A DNA stretch of 64,000 nucleotides from Liquidambar formosana. Its lineage: Eukaryota; Streptophyta; Magnoliopsida; Saxifragales; Altingiaceae. Shown one piece after another: positions 38,263 through 50,035 of this stretch. The position numbers and the translations under genes were made by a program. The notes under the pieces are model-generated. The model saw only the letters and a list, made by a program, of their open reading frames with translations, searched no databases and was not told where the DNA came from. The stretch's first letter is position 1. Each line of letters starts with the position of its first letter. The stretch spans positions 3,120,607 to 3,184,606 of the forward strand of contig CM077834.1 in the NCBI GenBank assembly GCA_039720395.1, in the 5' to 3' direction.

Positions 38263-40783
38263 TTTTTTTTTTTTTAACCCTTATTTTATTTATTTATTTT
38301 TATTAGAATAAAAATGGAAAAGAATATATGATTGTGTGATGAGGCTCAAATTTAACCGACAATAGAAATCGGCTGTGTTTCAATTTTTGGTTCCGTGTTG
38401 CAATACATGCCTCAGGAAGTTGTCAAAGGGACAGGCTTCGGCTGATTTCTTGGCCCATCACTATCACATAATGTAAGAATGGATTTTTTGTACAGGTTGG
38501 TAGGTCAAATATCATTTCTCTTACCGTCTAGTTGTTCTTCAAGTAATCATGTTTCTCTTTGAATTACTAAGGGGTTGGTTGCCTCGTTGGATGTCTCATG
38601 GAGCCAGTCTATGGAAATTAGGTAGATTCATGTCTTCATATATAATTAAAAATAACCTACTCTTTTTATTAGTTAACGTGATAATAACAAATTAGTAATT
38701 AATACAAAATTTAAACTTATTTTGTTTTGAATTTAAAAGATAATTACGCCCGATTGATGAATAAATACGGTAAGAATCTATGATGTCACTCATTTATGAT
38801 GGCTGGAAACCTTAGATAAAGCAGAATTATTAAAGAAGAATTTATGTAATGGAGTCCAAATAGACTGGATAATGCTTTGTTGTGTTGGGGATGAGTTGTT
38901 TTCTTGGACTTCGCTTCTGGTTTCCAAAAGGGTCATTGAAGATAAGTAGGTGGGCCATACTTTGGTAATGGTAGAGTAATTCCCTCTTTTCCCATTCCTT
39001 TGGCATATGAAAACCCCAAAACATGATATTTATTGGGTATCACTTGTGGATTAATAATAATACAATACAAAGGAGAGACCAACCACTTTTGGGCACTTTT
39101 GGCCTTGAAACTCATTACTTGGAAAGTTGGGTGCTCCTCAACCAATTAAATGGTGAATGATTATTTTTCTCCCTTTCAGTTTTACCAAACCACTACTCTA
39201 TCTTTGGCCTTCCTAGATATATTTAAAAATAAATAAAAAATTTTAGATTCTCAAAGGTTTGATGGCACTCTGTTGTACAAGGAAGAATAAAAAAGGAGAA
39301 ACAGAGGAATCAAGACCTTTAATTTAATTTAATAGAGTGGTTGTGCAAATTACAAGTTAACATCAGTCTTTATTATTTAATTTGCATATTTTTCTACTAG
39401 AAACACCTTTTTTTTTTTTCTTTTTGACCTTTTTTTGAACCAATAAAAATTCATTAAAAAAAATGCTATTAGAAACACTTGTAGAAAATTTTGTATGGAA
39501 AGATGATTTGACCACGAGGAAATAGATAAAAGAGTGATGCTAATCTTATTGCATATTTCATCAAATTTGTCTACCTCTTCTTCTTCATTATTATTTTTAT
39601 TATCATTATTATTATTATTATTATTATTTTCATAAAAAAAATAAGATAGAAAGGAGTGATCAACGATAACAATTTACCCTTAAGTCCATAGGAACCATTA
39701 TATGCTGAGAAATATTCAATTTAAGCAATAATTACTGTTCACAAAATGAAGTTCACCAAAACACCACCAAAGATCTAGTAGATACATAGTTAATCAAAAT
39801 GAAAGAAAATTCAAAAGATACGGCACGCCTCGAATCCACGATTACATGAAACCAAAGCCTCTCCCCACTAGGGTATACCACCCTCGGTGGTATCAAATTT
39901 GTATACCTAAATTGAGAGGAGACATTGGAAAGGGGCGCACGTTAGTCATGAATAAAGGTGTAAGCTTAAAGATAAATCTGTCCTTGGGGTTCCATCGGCA
40001 GAACCGTGTGGGCCACTGTCCTCGTGTTGGGGTTCCTTTCGCTGACATCCCCATTTTCACTTTTATTTATTATTATTACTATTTTTTTCTTTTAATTTTT
40101 TTTGCTGACATCTCCATTTTCATTCATCGTACGAAAATACCCTTACTTACCAACAGTACTGTTACCAAAATGCCCTTATGTTTGTTGCATTCAAAATAAT
40201 GCTTCGTGGCCTTTTTCTACATTACCTTGGATTCTTAAATTTTAATCTTTTATTTTCATAGTGGGACTATAATAGCTCACAAAATTCACCTTTCTTAAGT
40301 TTGGCTATGATTCATCTAAGAAAAATAAATTGGGACAATTAGTAAAAATTTATTCCACCTTTAACAAGACCTCGGTAACATACAAGTTGCCTATTTTTTA
40401 TTTTATTTTTTATCATTAATATAAATATGTCTCGAATCTAGTTTCTTTAAACAATACCGAAGAATCTTTGCCACATAATCTATGAGCTTCTTTGAGTCTA
40501 ACTCGACTTGGCCTTATATATTATCATCTCAAATTGTTATGGGTTAAATTCTTTGTTATTTTATTACATTTTGTCTATTTAATTTGACTTATTTGCGTTT
40601 GAGGATGACAATACTAGTGCCTAATTAAAGTACTTTTCAAATTTTGAAGTTATCGCCAATCCATGAGTAACCATCAATTTTGACTACCATAACGTATATC
40701 ACAATGCACATTGACTCCAACCATAGTCAAATGCAAGACTCGATAAATGTACGAATGCTCCATACTATAAGAAATGAAACCCT

Positions 40784-40817
<34 letters not shown>

Positions 40818-41200
40818 AACATAACAATAAATAATACGCAGTAATAGATAAAATAAATAGGGGCCATTTAATACTATAATGTGTTTGACCATATGCTGTT
40901 AAATCAAGGGGTCTTTGGTCATTAACCTAGATCATAAAGAAATGCCGTATTAGATATTGAGTAACATCAGTGGCATCAATATAATTCTAAGGAAGAGTGA
41001 GGTTATTTCCAAATGAAGCTTCACTATAAAATCTGGACATGTCCCTGAGGAAGGGAAACGGCCTTGTACCCACTCTTGCATCAGCAATTGATGGATTTGT
41101 GTTTGAGCATTGAAGCAAATCTGGACACGAAACCTGAGGAAGTGTAGGTGAAGGAGGTATGTCAAAACGCCCATTTTCTTACCATAAAAGAAAAAACACC
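38263..41200. other. Intergenic between the zinc-finger and GRAS regions
   Basis: No gene recognised. It has ATT/TAA microsatellites near 39598-39629 and 40787-40816. A frame at 39846-40199 is open for 117 codons, but its composition is that of chance and it has no domain. Confidence 0.45.
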
Positions 41201-43072
41201 CATAAACTATTACTTTGATGTTATGGGTGTCAATTAAATTCCTTGTTCTTGTGATTTTCAGTCTGACTTTTGCTCTGTAAGTACGTTTCTGCGTGATATC
41301 TATTTATATGTATGTATGTATGTAGTTTTCCGTTCATTTTTTTGGTAGTATGATGAAGATTGCTGAGATTTGAGTTTTGAGCCTATGTTTTTTCAGGTAA
41401 TTCATGGTTTATGGAAGTGGGTTGGTGGTGAACTTGTGAAAAATGGGATTTTTTTAAATTTATTTTTGCTCTGATGTTTGAAATGAAATATACCCAGTTG
41501 GTTTAAAATGGTGAAATTTGAGTCTTAAGTTTCTGTTTTTGAGGTATTTCATGGTTTGTGGAAATGGGTTGGTGGTGAATTTGTAAAAGATGGAATCTTT
41601 TTTTGATCTGACATTTGTATAGAAATATGCCCACTTGGTTTAAATTTCTTGAACTTTTCTTTTGTTTTTTTTCGTTTTTTATCTTGACCCTGAAGCTTTG
41701 GTGACGCTTTGGAATTATTCCTACCAACAAGAAGAAAAAAAAAAGGACTTGGATTCATAAGTGGGAACTTTGCTCTCTCCCTCTCTCCGTCTCTCCGAGA
41801 TTTGTTTTGAACTTTAAAAGTTTAAATGTATGTTACTGAGTAGGAGGGTAATCTTCTATTTCTTTATACATTTCTTGATGTTCAGTTCTAAACTTTCCCA
41901 TCCCTTAAATTTTTGGCAGTGAAGGGTTGTTTTCAGAATGAATTTTAATCTATTCAACTTAGTTCTAAGGATTCTATCGCCTATGATTTGTGGGCAAACG
42001 GGCTGATTTGTATTTTTCTTCAATTTTGCTTCCCCCAGCGCAATATAGAATTGTTTGGGGGATGTATACTAGAGATTTTGTATAATTTGAATTATTGTTA
42101 GGGTAATGCTATCCGCCCTCCACTTTTTATTGTGTGCACTCCCGATTGCATGTGTGTGTGTATCATATATCTTTTGCACTCACAATGTGCAGCATGAGAA
42201 GATGAAGTTGGAGTGAAAATAGCGCTTTCTTGTTTGAGAATCCTTTAGATTTGTCTTAGTTTTCTTTTTGGTTTGGACATTGAAAAGACTCACTTCAGGA
42301 CAGGAACTTGTCATCAGTGACTCTACATGTGGCACAGGTGCAGGCATGCTGGCTCCACCTACCAATCTTCTAGGTTGTGTACTGACATCATAGATGGTTT
42401 TCATCATCTATCCTTTACACCTTCTTCATGACCTAAGGAGGAAACCTTGAGTTTGATTCCTTTCTTCCTTTTCCTCTCATTTTAGTTGTCATTTTTAAGC
42501 TGTTACTTTTGGTGCTGTGATCAATATTATTGTGGAATGTGGACTTAGTTTAAAACTATGTTCATGGAACTTAGAGATTTGTTAGTGCTATAGGTGTTCA
42601 GTTAAATGTCCTTGAGCCAATCGAGATATAGTATTATTAGAGAATTGCGTTTGTGAGGTGGTTAGAATAGCATGTTTCAGCCTCCAACCATATCCCGTCT
42701 CCTTTCCTGCCTGCCTCCAGCTTCCATGTGAATGCTAGTTTCTCTGATGAACCTCAAGATTTCATATGGTGCCAGCTGTAAGATCTATAATATTTTATAT
42801 CTGTAACTGTGATCTCTACTGATTCCTTCTTGCTTTTTCTATCATTTCAGTTCTAATGATGTTGTAAATTCCTCTGCAGATTGTGTCTCATTGGTATGTT
42901 ATCCATGCCATTTGTATGGAAAGTGGAAAAATGGTGATAGATCTGCATAATTTAGTCTAACCGAACAACTAAGCTGTCTGTTAAGTCTTGAGAACGTTTT
43001 TGGCGAAGAGGATTCCAGTTGCTTCTCTGGCTTTCCATTGATTGTGCAAAATCCAAGACTGCTCGTTCTTCG
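41200..43072 (+). promoter_or_regulatory. Probable leader region of the GRAS gene
   Basis: T-rich, intron-like DNA with several CAG acceptors (TTTCAG ending 42850, CCTCTGCAG ending 42879) upstream of the ATG at 43073. PAT1-type GRAS genes commonly have introns in the 5' leader and none in the coding region. Exact leader exons cannot be fixed from sequence alone. Confidence 0.4.
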
Positions 43073-44713
43073 ATGCAAGCATCTCAGAAACACGAAATTT
43101 CAGGTGGATCCCGCAGGCCCTACACCCAGCCTGCGCTAGAGGATGAGCCCTATCCCTGGCCTCCATTACAGAATCCATACCACCACTCATCCTCCGATGA
43201 AGGCAGCCTAGGTACCCACTTTTCTGGTCAAACTTCTGACCAATACAGTACCTTTGAATCATCCTCCGGAAATGGTGGTTGCCCTGTCAACAATTCATCA
43301 TCTACTGTTAGTTTCTCACCCAATGGCAGCCCTGAGTCACAGCCAGATTTTCAGTCTTATCAGTCAGCCCCGCTTCATACTCCTGACAATGCCCATGGCT
43401 CTCCAAAAAGTGTGTCCTCTTTGACAGACGACGTCGATGACCTGAGGCACAAGCTGAAAGAATTAGAAACTGCTATGCTAGGACCTGATTTAGTTACCCT
43501 CGACCCCTATGACGACAACTTCCAGAGTGGACCCACCCAAATTTCATCAGAGACAGAGAAGTGGAAACAAATGATGGAAATGATTTCCCAATTGGACTTA
43601 AAAGAGGCACTCATCGCGTGTGCGAAAGCATTCTCAGACAATGACCTATTGACAGCTGAATGGTTGATGTCAGAGCTACGTCAGATGGTGTCAGTTTCTG
43701 GTGAGCCGATTCAACGGTTGGGAGCCTACATGTTAGAAGGGCTAGTTGCGAGGTCGGCCTCCTCAGGAAGTTCCATCTACAAAGCCCTAAGGTGCAAAGA
43801 GCCTGTCAGTGCCGATCTCCTCTCTTACATGCACTTACTGTTTGAAGTCTGCCCGTACTTCAAGTTTGGATATTTGTCGGCAAATGGGGCAATTGCTGAA
43901 GCCATGAAGGATGAAAACAATATCCATATAATTGATTTTCAAGTTTCGCAGGGCGCCCAGTGGATCACCCTAATCCAGGCTCTAGCAGCTCGGCCAGGGG
44001 GACCCCCACGGATCCGCTTAACAGGGATTGATGATTCCTTTTCGGCCTATGCCAGAGGAGGGGGACTTGAAATTGTGGGGATGAGGCTGTCTAAGTTTGC
44101 TGAGTCATGTAAGGTACCCTTTGAGTTCCATGCTGTGGCTGTTCCTGGTTCTGAGGTTGAGCTTGAACATCTTGGGATTCAACCCGGGGAAGCCCTGGCT
44201 GTGAATTTTCCATTCATCCTGCACCACATGCCAGATGAAAGCGTTGGCACTCAGAATCATCGGGACAGACTATTGAGGCTGGTTAAGAGCTGGTCTCCAA
44301 AGGTTGTTACTCTTGTTGAGCAAGAATCCAACACCAACACTGCCCCATTCTTGCCCCGTTTCGTTGAGACATTGAACTATTACCTGGCTATTTTTGAATC
44401 AATTGATGTGACTCTGCCAAGGGAGCACAAGGAGAGGATCAATGTTGAGCAGCACTGTCTGGCTCGGGAAATTGTCAACATAATAGCATGTGAGGGGGCT
44501 GAGAGAGTGGAACGTCATGAACTTCTTGGAAAGTGGAGGTCACGGTTTACTATGGCAGGGTTTACACAGTATCCATTAAGTTCGTTTGTGAATGCTACTA
44601 TCCGGTCTCTGCTGGAGAAGTACAGTGAGAAGTATAGACTTGAAGAGAGAGATGGGGTTCTGTATCTTGGCTGGATGAACCGAGCTTTAGTTGCCTCTTG
44701 TGCATGGAGGTGA
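43073..44713 (+). CDS. GRAS transcription regulator, PAT1/SCL21/SCL13 branch
   Basis: Single-exon gene, 546 residues. The start at 43073 (MQASQKHE) is chosen because PAT1-branch proteins begin MQAS; an in-frame ATG at 43019 would add 18 residues of leader-like sequence. Residues 1-170 are a disordered Ser/Pro-rich region ending in the branch motif WKQMMEMISQLDLKEAL. The GRAS domain (about 173-546) shows leucine heptad region I, IHIIDFQVSQGAQW (VHIID motif, about 284), leucine heptad II, the PFYRE region (RFVETLNYYLAIFESID) and the C-terminal SAW motif ending WMNRALVASCAWR. The branch acts in phytochrome A light signalling and in gibberellin or elicitor responses in the nucleus and cytoplasm. 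No defects are seen. I cannot decide between the PAT1, SCL21 and SCL13 orthology groups. Confidence 0.93.
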   Translation: MQASQKHEISGGSRRPYTQPALEDEPYPWPPLQNPYHHSSSDEGSLGTHFSGQTSDQYSTFESSSGNGGCPVNNSSSTVSFSPNGSPESQPDFQSYQSAPLHTPDNAHGSPKSVSSLTDDVDDLRHKLKELETAMLGPDLVTLDPYDDNFQSGPTQISSETEKWKQMMEMISQLDLKEALIACAKAFSDNDLLTAEWLMSELRQMVSVSGEPIQRLGAYMLEGLVARSASSGSSIYKALRCKEPVSADLLSYMHLLFEVCPYFKFGYLSANGAIAEAMKDENNIHIIDFQVSQGAQWITLIQALAARPGGPPRIRLTGIDDSFSAYARGGGLEIVGMRLSKFAESCKVPFEFHAVAVPGSEVELEHLGIQPGEALAVNFPFILHHMPDESVGTQNHRDRLLRLVKSWSPKVVTLVEQESNTNTAPFLPRFVETLNYYLAIFESIDVTLPREHKERINVEQHCLAREIVNIIACEGAERVERHELLGKWRSRFTMAGFTQYPLSSFVNATIRSLLEKYSEKYRLEERDGVLYLGWMNRALVASCAWR

Positions 44714-45061
44714 CAAGTGACAACCCAACAATACAATAATGCAAGTACCGTAGGTGTGGAGGTGGCAAGCTGAGGTATGACTTTTTATTTTGAAAGGAAG
44801 ATTATGTTAATATTTGTAGTTTAATCGTGCTTAACGATAGTTGTGAGATTATGTATCATTTAGAGAAAAATTAGCTTTTTCTAAAATACCTTGTTCTATA
44901 GCTCAACACTGAATGTTAAACTTTCTTCAAATATCTGTCATGGCAATAGGCTGCAAAACTTATTCTTCTGTCTTGTGCTGTACGACATATTATGCTATTC
45001 AACAAAACAGAAAATAGGGTTGATACGGTATAGTGGGGTAGACCACCTGTACAAATGCATC

Positions 45062-45667
45062 TCAAGAGAAAACTATGACAAAGCAGGGAAGTATGGCACT
45101 GGGATTTTGTACAATCAAGTATTCTAACTTAGAACATGGTCCTACACTTCTGATTGAATCATAGTCATCTTCATTTTCCCCATCAACCATATTAACTACC
45201 CTCCCAGCTATCGTCCGGCAACTACAATGCCCCTTTTCACATTCTTCCCCTTTGAGTTGGCAATCATGGTCTCACTTAGTGCCTCACTGCTTGTACTCCA
45301 TTGAATTCTGTTCTTGGTGTATTCCATGTCAAAATTTGATTGAATTGTTCTGCAAACTCCACAAGTGGATTCTTTACAGAGCTCAGAGACCCAGTTTGGC
45401 TTTCCAGTGCAACATGTCATTGTTGTGCTGTAAAATCGTAACAACTCGTTTCCATCCACCATGCTTCGTGGATGCCTCCTATATTGATCATAAGCTTTCT
45501 TCTTCACCACCTCTGTACTTTTCAAACCTTTCAAGGACCTCAAACAAGTTCTTCACCCTTAGGATCCTTTTAATCTCCCTGGATTGCTTCGAGGGGTTTG
45601 TTGATGCTGCTTGGAAGATCATCTCGATGATATTCCCTGATGGGTCTCCAACGTTGAGTTCTGCTTG
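45062..45667 (-). pseudogene. Frameshifted copy of the PARP-like C-terminal domain gene
   Basis: Minus-strand relative of the open copy at 47766-48602. In order it has NIIEMIFQAASTNPS, RVKNLFEVLERFEKYR, then a frameshift near 45510-45516, then VKKKAYDQYRRHPRSMVDGN, ELLRFYSTTMTCC and CGVCRTIQSNFDMEYTKN. A second frameshift near 45217-45235 is followed by TIAGRVVNMVDGENE, LEYLIVQNPSAILPCFVIVF and the stop at 45062-45064. The position equivalent to the ATG at 48368 in the other copy is GTT here. Two indels and the lost Met make it a pseudogene. Homology continues into the upstream DNA (TTGGGCTGTGGCC... at about 45810), so a segment, not a cDNA, was duplicated. Confidence 0.75.
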
Positions 45668-45976
45668 AAAACATTGAGGGCATGTAGAATAAGAACAGCA
45701 TTTCCATGCTATGAGACAAGATAATATCTTGAAAACTAAAAAGATGGTGCTAAATCATCATTACTTTTTTCTGCATTTATCAGGAACATACAATCAACCT
45801 CTTGTTGGGCTGTGGCCACAGCCCAACAATCTTACTTGTCCAATAATTTTATCTGCCAACCAAAGTACTAAAGATAGAACTAGGAAGCAGCAGTGGCTAG
45901 AGCCTAGTGGTTTTAGGCTGTGCTGTTGTAGATTTTGTTCATTCAGACTTGATTGATGCAAAGGAAATGGGAAAGG

Positions 45977-46215
45977 GTACGTATTGTTCCTGGAACAACT
46001 GAATTACTGAAATACCATTATTTTTCAAGTCATATACTTGTATATGCTATATAGATGTTCATATATGGAGGCATTAAAGTATGACAGATACTCAGCAACC
46101 GAGATGAGATGATTTACACATGTTTTCGTGTGGTTCTCATGTGATCATATAATTCTCTGTAGTATAGTTTGTGATGTTTGGTACAATAAATCAGGACATG
46201 GTGCTGATGAAAATT
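45977..46215. repeat. Segment related to 37134-37440
   Basis: Partner of the repeat at 37.1 kb, with the same block order from CAACTGAATTACTGAA to GGACATGGTGCTGATGAAAA. It lies between the PARP-like pseudogene and segment copy A. Confidence 0.6.
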
Positions 46216-46539
46216 TTCCTGCAAATCCCATTTCCAAAATCACCGGCCTACTTATCTAATAATCATAGCAAAAACATTTCCAAATCTGAATAAACCTTTT
46301 TATACTTCTTGATAACACTATATTTTTGTAGATGATGTTCCCAAAACCTCTAAAAAAATGAGTCTTAGAAATATTTTTGTCCCATATAGTGGTGATTAAA
46401 GAAGAGTTGAAGTTATTATTTTTATTGTTGAACATGAGCTGAATGTTACTTTTATGTTGCCCTGGGACATACTAAAAGATTTGAAGCCTTAGAAGCATCA
46501 ATCCATACCCAAGAAACGAGGCTGTTAGCCATGCTTCCT

Positions 46540-46806
46540 TCATGGGAGCTGTGCAAGAGAGTCCATTCATGGAAGTGCTAAAAAGTTGCCAACATCAAAC
46601 ACTTACCATAAAATCGTCTTCGTATGTCGCTTTGCCTGAAAACCACTTCACGCATTGGCTTTTCTCCCCGATGAATGAGTTCACTTTCCAATTGCTCTCT
46701 GGTAGAAATGTACCTTCTATTCTTGGTGCATTTTTCCGGCCGGTAAACCACATCACTTAGCTTACTTCCACAGCCAACACTCTTCTTCAAGGATACCCAA
46801 ATGGCA

Positions 46807-46848
<42 letters not shown>

Positions 46849-47640
46849 CTCGGGTGATAAAATATGCTTCCTTATCTTTGAGAGAGCTGTTTGAACTTTG
46901 AAGGGTCAGCACCAGTGGAAACCTTGGCCACTACGTGGTTGAACCAATGCAGGGTCTCAGAGAAACAAAGACAAAAGTGAGAATTTAAAGGATTTTGTAT
47001 TTAATCATCATACAGTGCATCTAAAGACCCCAATTGGAGATGTCTCCCTCTACCCAAAAGCACCACAAAGCTACACGTACTTCTGGTTTTACACTTCTAC
47101 TACAAAACAAGGGGAAAAAATACTTCAGCCGTTGGATGTCACTTTTAGTGATGTGTCACGATCTAATTAAAAGTGAAGCACAACAAAAGCATAATCTAAT
47201 CAAGCAGAGGATACAAATCCGAAACACACCACACCCAGTATTCATATAATTTTCAAAAAATCTTATCTGTTTGGTACTTTGGTGGATGTTTTGATTTTTC
47301 AAGTGGGCTTCTTGGTGGGTCAGAAAGGGTACCTTACAAAATGATCTGAACCATCTGTTTTTTGGCTCTATTCATTGGATCGGACGGTTATGTGTCATGT
47401 TCGAGGGAAGTAGACTCTGGAAGATTTGCCCCTCAAACTTGCTTCAAATGCGACCAAAACATATAGTAGCTGTAAATGCAGTATTCTGCCGGAAAGGCCA
47501 GTTATGGGTAATTTGTCCTCCTCTCCCAACAAAATGAATAACAATCAATGTGCAATCCATCTTTCTTGAGCCAATCAATTGCATGCAGCCATGCAATTGA
47601 TTCAAGTTAGGAAAGCATGTGCTTACTTGATCGGGATTGA
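46540..47640. repeat. Segment copy A of the 46-56 kb duplication family
   Basis: Most diverged of three related non-coding segments. Landmarks shared with copies B and C: GTATGTCGCTTT, CCACTTCACGCATTGG, CATTTTTCCGGCCGGTAA, CTTCAAGGATACCCA, CATGCATCTCTCTCTC, TTGCTTATCTTTGAG-like, TGATCTGAACCATCTGTTTT and GCATGCAGCC. A (CT)n run lies at about 46810-46848. No coding frame is conserved among copies. Confidence 0.7.
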
Positions 47641-47765
47641 TATACATGAAAATGAAAAATGTGCTGGATTTTTCGTTCTTTTATTTTTATTTTAATACAC
47701 GAAAATGTGCTAAATTGATACAACATATCTAAGTAGTGCAGTAAAAGTTTGGTACAAATGTTGTC

Positions 47766-48602
47766 TCAGGTGAAAAGTATGACAAAGCAAGGAAGTATGG
47801 CATTGGGATCTTTTACAATCAAGTACTCTAACTCAGAACGTCGTCCTCCCCTTCGAATTATGGCATGTTCTTGTTCATTTTCACCATCAACCATAGTAGC
47901 CACCCTCCCCGCTATCGTCCTGCAGACTATGGTCGCCATTTTCACATTCTTCCCCTTCAAGTTCCCAATCATATGCATGGTCTCGCTCAATGCGTCGCTG
48001 CTTGTGCTCAATGGAATCCCATTCTTGGTGTATTTTGTGCCAAAATTGGATTGAATTGCCCTGCAAACTCCACAACTAGGTTCTTCACAAAGCTTAGAGA
48101 TCACCAGGCCTGGGTCATCGCTGCAACAAGTCATTATCGTGCCATAAAACAGTAACAACTCGTTTCCGTCCACTATGATTCGTGGGTGGCTCTCATATTG
48201 CTCACAGGCTTCCTTTTTCACTATAATTCTGTGATTTTCGAACCTTTCGAGAATCTCTGATGAGTTTTTCACCCGAATGACCCTTTGGATTTTCCTAGGT
48301 TTCTCTGAGGGGTTTGTCGTTGCTTTTTGGAATATTGTCTCGATGATGTTCCTTGATGGCTCTTCCATGTTGAGCTCTGTTTTGAAAACAGTGAAGAGAA
48401 TTAGTAAGAACATGCAGCAATTCCATGCCCGGGAAGATAGGAAAATGAGTCTCTGTAACCTGTTTTGTGTGCCGGTTTCACTTACTTGATCATGTGTTGG
48501 TGGAATTATGGTAATTAATAGGAAAAACGAGTCCATGTTTGTTGAAAAAGGGAAAGCCACATCATCCGATGGATTTAGAATGGGGGATGGAACATTGCCC
48601 AC
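47766..48602 (-). CDS. Orphan PARP-fold-like domain protein (C-terminal half of plant C2H2 proteins)
   Basis: An open frame of 278 codons on the minus strand; a second in-frame start at 48368 (MEEPSRN) would give 200 residues. From MEEPSRNIIETIFQ on, the order RVIRVKNSSEILERFENHR, HPRIIVDGNELLLFYGTIMT, CEEPSCGVCRAIQSNF, TIVCRTIAGRV and VKDPNAILPCFVILF matches the conserved C-terminal region of plant C2H2-like proteins (Arabidopsis At1g75710/At5g54630 type), which structure-based annotation places in the PARP/ADP-ribosylation superfamily. The C2H2 finger that normally precedes it is absent here. The NELL.F.GT motif has Tyr before GT. The first 78 residues contain a hydrophobic stretch and possible splice sites (GTAAGT near 48480, AAACAG near 48386), but their phases do not join simply, so the true N-terminus is uncertain. 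Function unknown; it may be a decaying duplicate. Confidence 0.6.
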   Translation of the reverse strand: MGNVPSPILNPSDDVAFPFSTNMDSFFLLITIIPPTHDQVSETGTQNRLQRLIFLSSRAWNCCMFLLILFTVFKTELNMEEPSRNIIETIFQKATTNPSEKPRKIQRVIRVKNSSEILERFENHRIIVKKEACEQYESHPRIIVDGNELLLFYGTIMTCCSDDPGLVISKLCEEPSCGVCRAIQSNFGTKYTKNGIPLSTSSDALSETMHMIGNLKGKNVKMATIVCRTIAGRVATMVDGENEQEHAIIRRGGRRSELEYLIVKDPNAILPCFVILFT

Positions 48603-48927
48603 AAAGATAATGTCCTAAAAATCTTCAGGGATATTGCTATGTCGTCATTGGGCGCTCTCACTTCATGGCATGAGGAATGCGCGCTTTTGCGTCACTCCCT
48701 AGCACCTCTTGTTTCATCTTTTTCTCCTATGGATATGATCCGTGTTTATAGGATTTGGAACCCATTGAAAAAAAAAAAAAACATATTGGACAAGAATTGT
48801 GTCTTAAGTGACTGATGTGGGTATTCCACCCCCTCTCTCTCCCTGTTGAGTGTTGAATAGGAACATTGGAGCAACTTTTTATTGGGCTATGGCCCAGCAA
48901 TGATTCTTGTCTGATGATTTGGAGTTG
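48603..48927. other. Upstream DNA of the PARP-like gene
   Basis: Contains GGGCTATGGCCCAGCAATGA at about 48883, matching the DNA upstream of the pseudogene copy at about 45810. No coding feature is seen. Confidence 0.45.
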
Positions 48928-49328
48928 GGGAATGGCTATTGCAAACCCCCCATTCTTATCACCCCACCCCCATCCTTTAGGTTTTTAAGGTTTTAAGCAA
49001 AATATAAAAAGTTTTTACGAAAACCGGCCGTAATGTCCACTATAAAACATCATTTTGAACAATTTTGTAGGAGAAAGTTTTTCCTAAATTTATCGTTTAA
49101 ATATACTTTTTAGCCATTTATAGCCTTTATTTCATTTTTTGCCAAAAAGTCTACTTAAACGATAGATTTTGGAAAAACTTTCTCCTACAAAGTTGTTCAA
49201 AATGATGTTTTCTAATGGATCAAGCAACTGGTTTTGTAAAAACCTTTTATATTTTTCATGAAATCTTAAAAACCATAAAAAAAAAGGATGAGGTGATAAG
49301 AATGGAGGATTGCAATAGCCCTTCCCTC
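48928..49328. mobile_element. Foldback MITE, about 400 bp
   Basis: Inverted arms: GGCTATTGCAA...CATTCTTATCACC on the left pairs with the right end read inversely (GGCTATTGCAATCCTCCATT). The inner blocks CAAAAAGTCTACTTAAACGA and AGTTGTTCAAAATGATGTTT are inverse copies of the left arm. GGAGTTG occurs on both sides (48921-48927 and 49329-49335), a possible 7 bp target duplication. Confidence 0.65.
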
Positions 49329-49635
49329 GGAGTTGCCCATGGAAAGATGATGGGTAAGAGTTGGTGACTATAGCATATGGGTTTCTGTTTTTCTAGATAA
49401 GTACAGCATATGGGTTTTGGGCCATGCAGTCCAGACTAGAGCTGTAATTTGGGCAAGCTCAAGCAGTTCAAAACCGAATCCAACCTGGTTAACGATAGGC
49501 TTCAATACGGAGTAGTGGTTTTAATACATTGGGCTAGACTTGGGTTGGAAAGCATTAACCCAACCTCAGTTAGAGTTGAGTCTGGGCTGAGGGGTTTGGC
49601 AATCCTACCAACCCAATCATCCTTATTGCAATGTA

Positions 49636-50035
49636 GTCCGGATATTATAACTCCTTCCAGTGATCTTTCCATCCCAATAATTTTAATTTTTTTAAGATTT
49701 AAGAAAAATATAAAAGGTTTTTATGAAAAGTGGCCTCTTGGTCAACTAGAAAACATCATTTTGAACAACTTTAGCAGAAAAAAAGTTTTTTTTTTAAATT
49801 TATCACTTAAGTAGACTTTTTGGCCATTGATGGTTCTTATTTCATTTTTGGCCAAAAAGTCTACTTAAACTATAGATTTTAGAAAAACTTTCTGATGCAA
49901 AGTTATCCCAAATGATGTTTTCTAGTGGATTATGTGGCCACTTTTTATAAAAACTTTTTATGTTTTTCTTAAAATTTTAAAAATTAAAATTAGTGGGAGT
50001 GGGGAGATCACGTGAAAGGGTTACAATATCCGGAC
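49636..50035. mobile_element. Second foldback MITE of the same family
   Basis: The terminal inverted repeats GTCCGGATATTATAAC and GTTACAATATCCGGAC enclose the same core as the element at 48928 (AAAACATCATTTTGAACAA, CAAAAAGTCTACTTAAAC). The outer ends differ from the 48928 copy, so the two elements share a core but not tips. Confidence 0.65.

Noticed and set aside
39846..40199. 117-codon plus-strand open frame
   Set aside because: Second half is low-complexity Tyr/Phe from T-rich DNA; no family resemblance or splice context.
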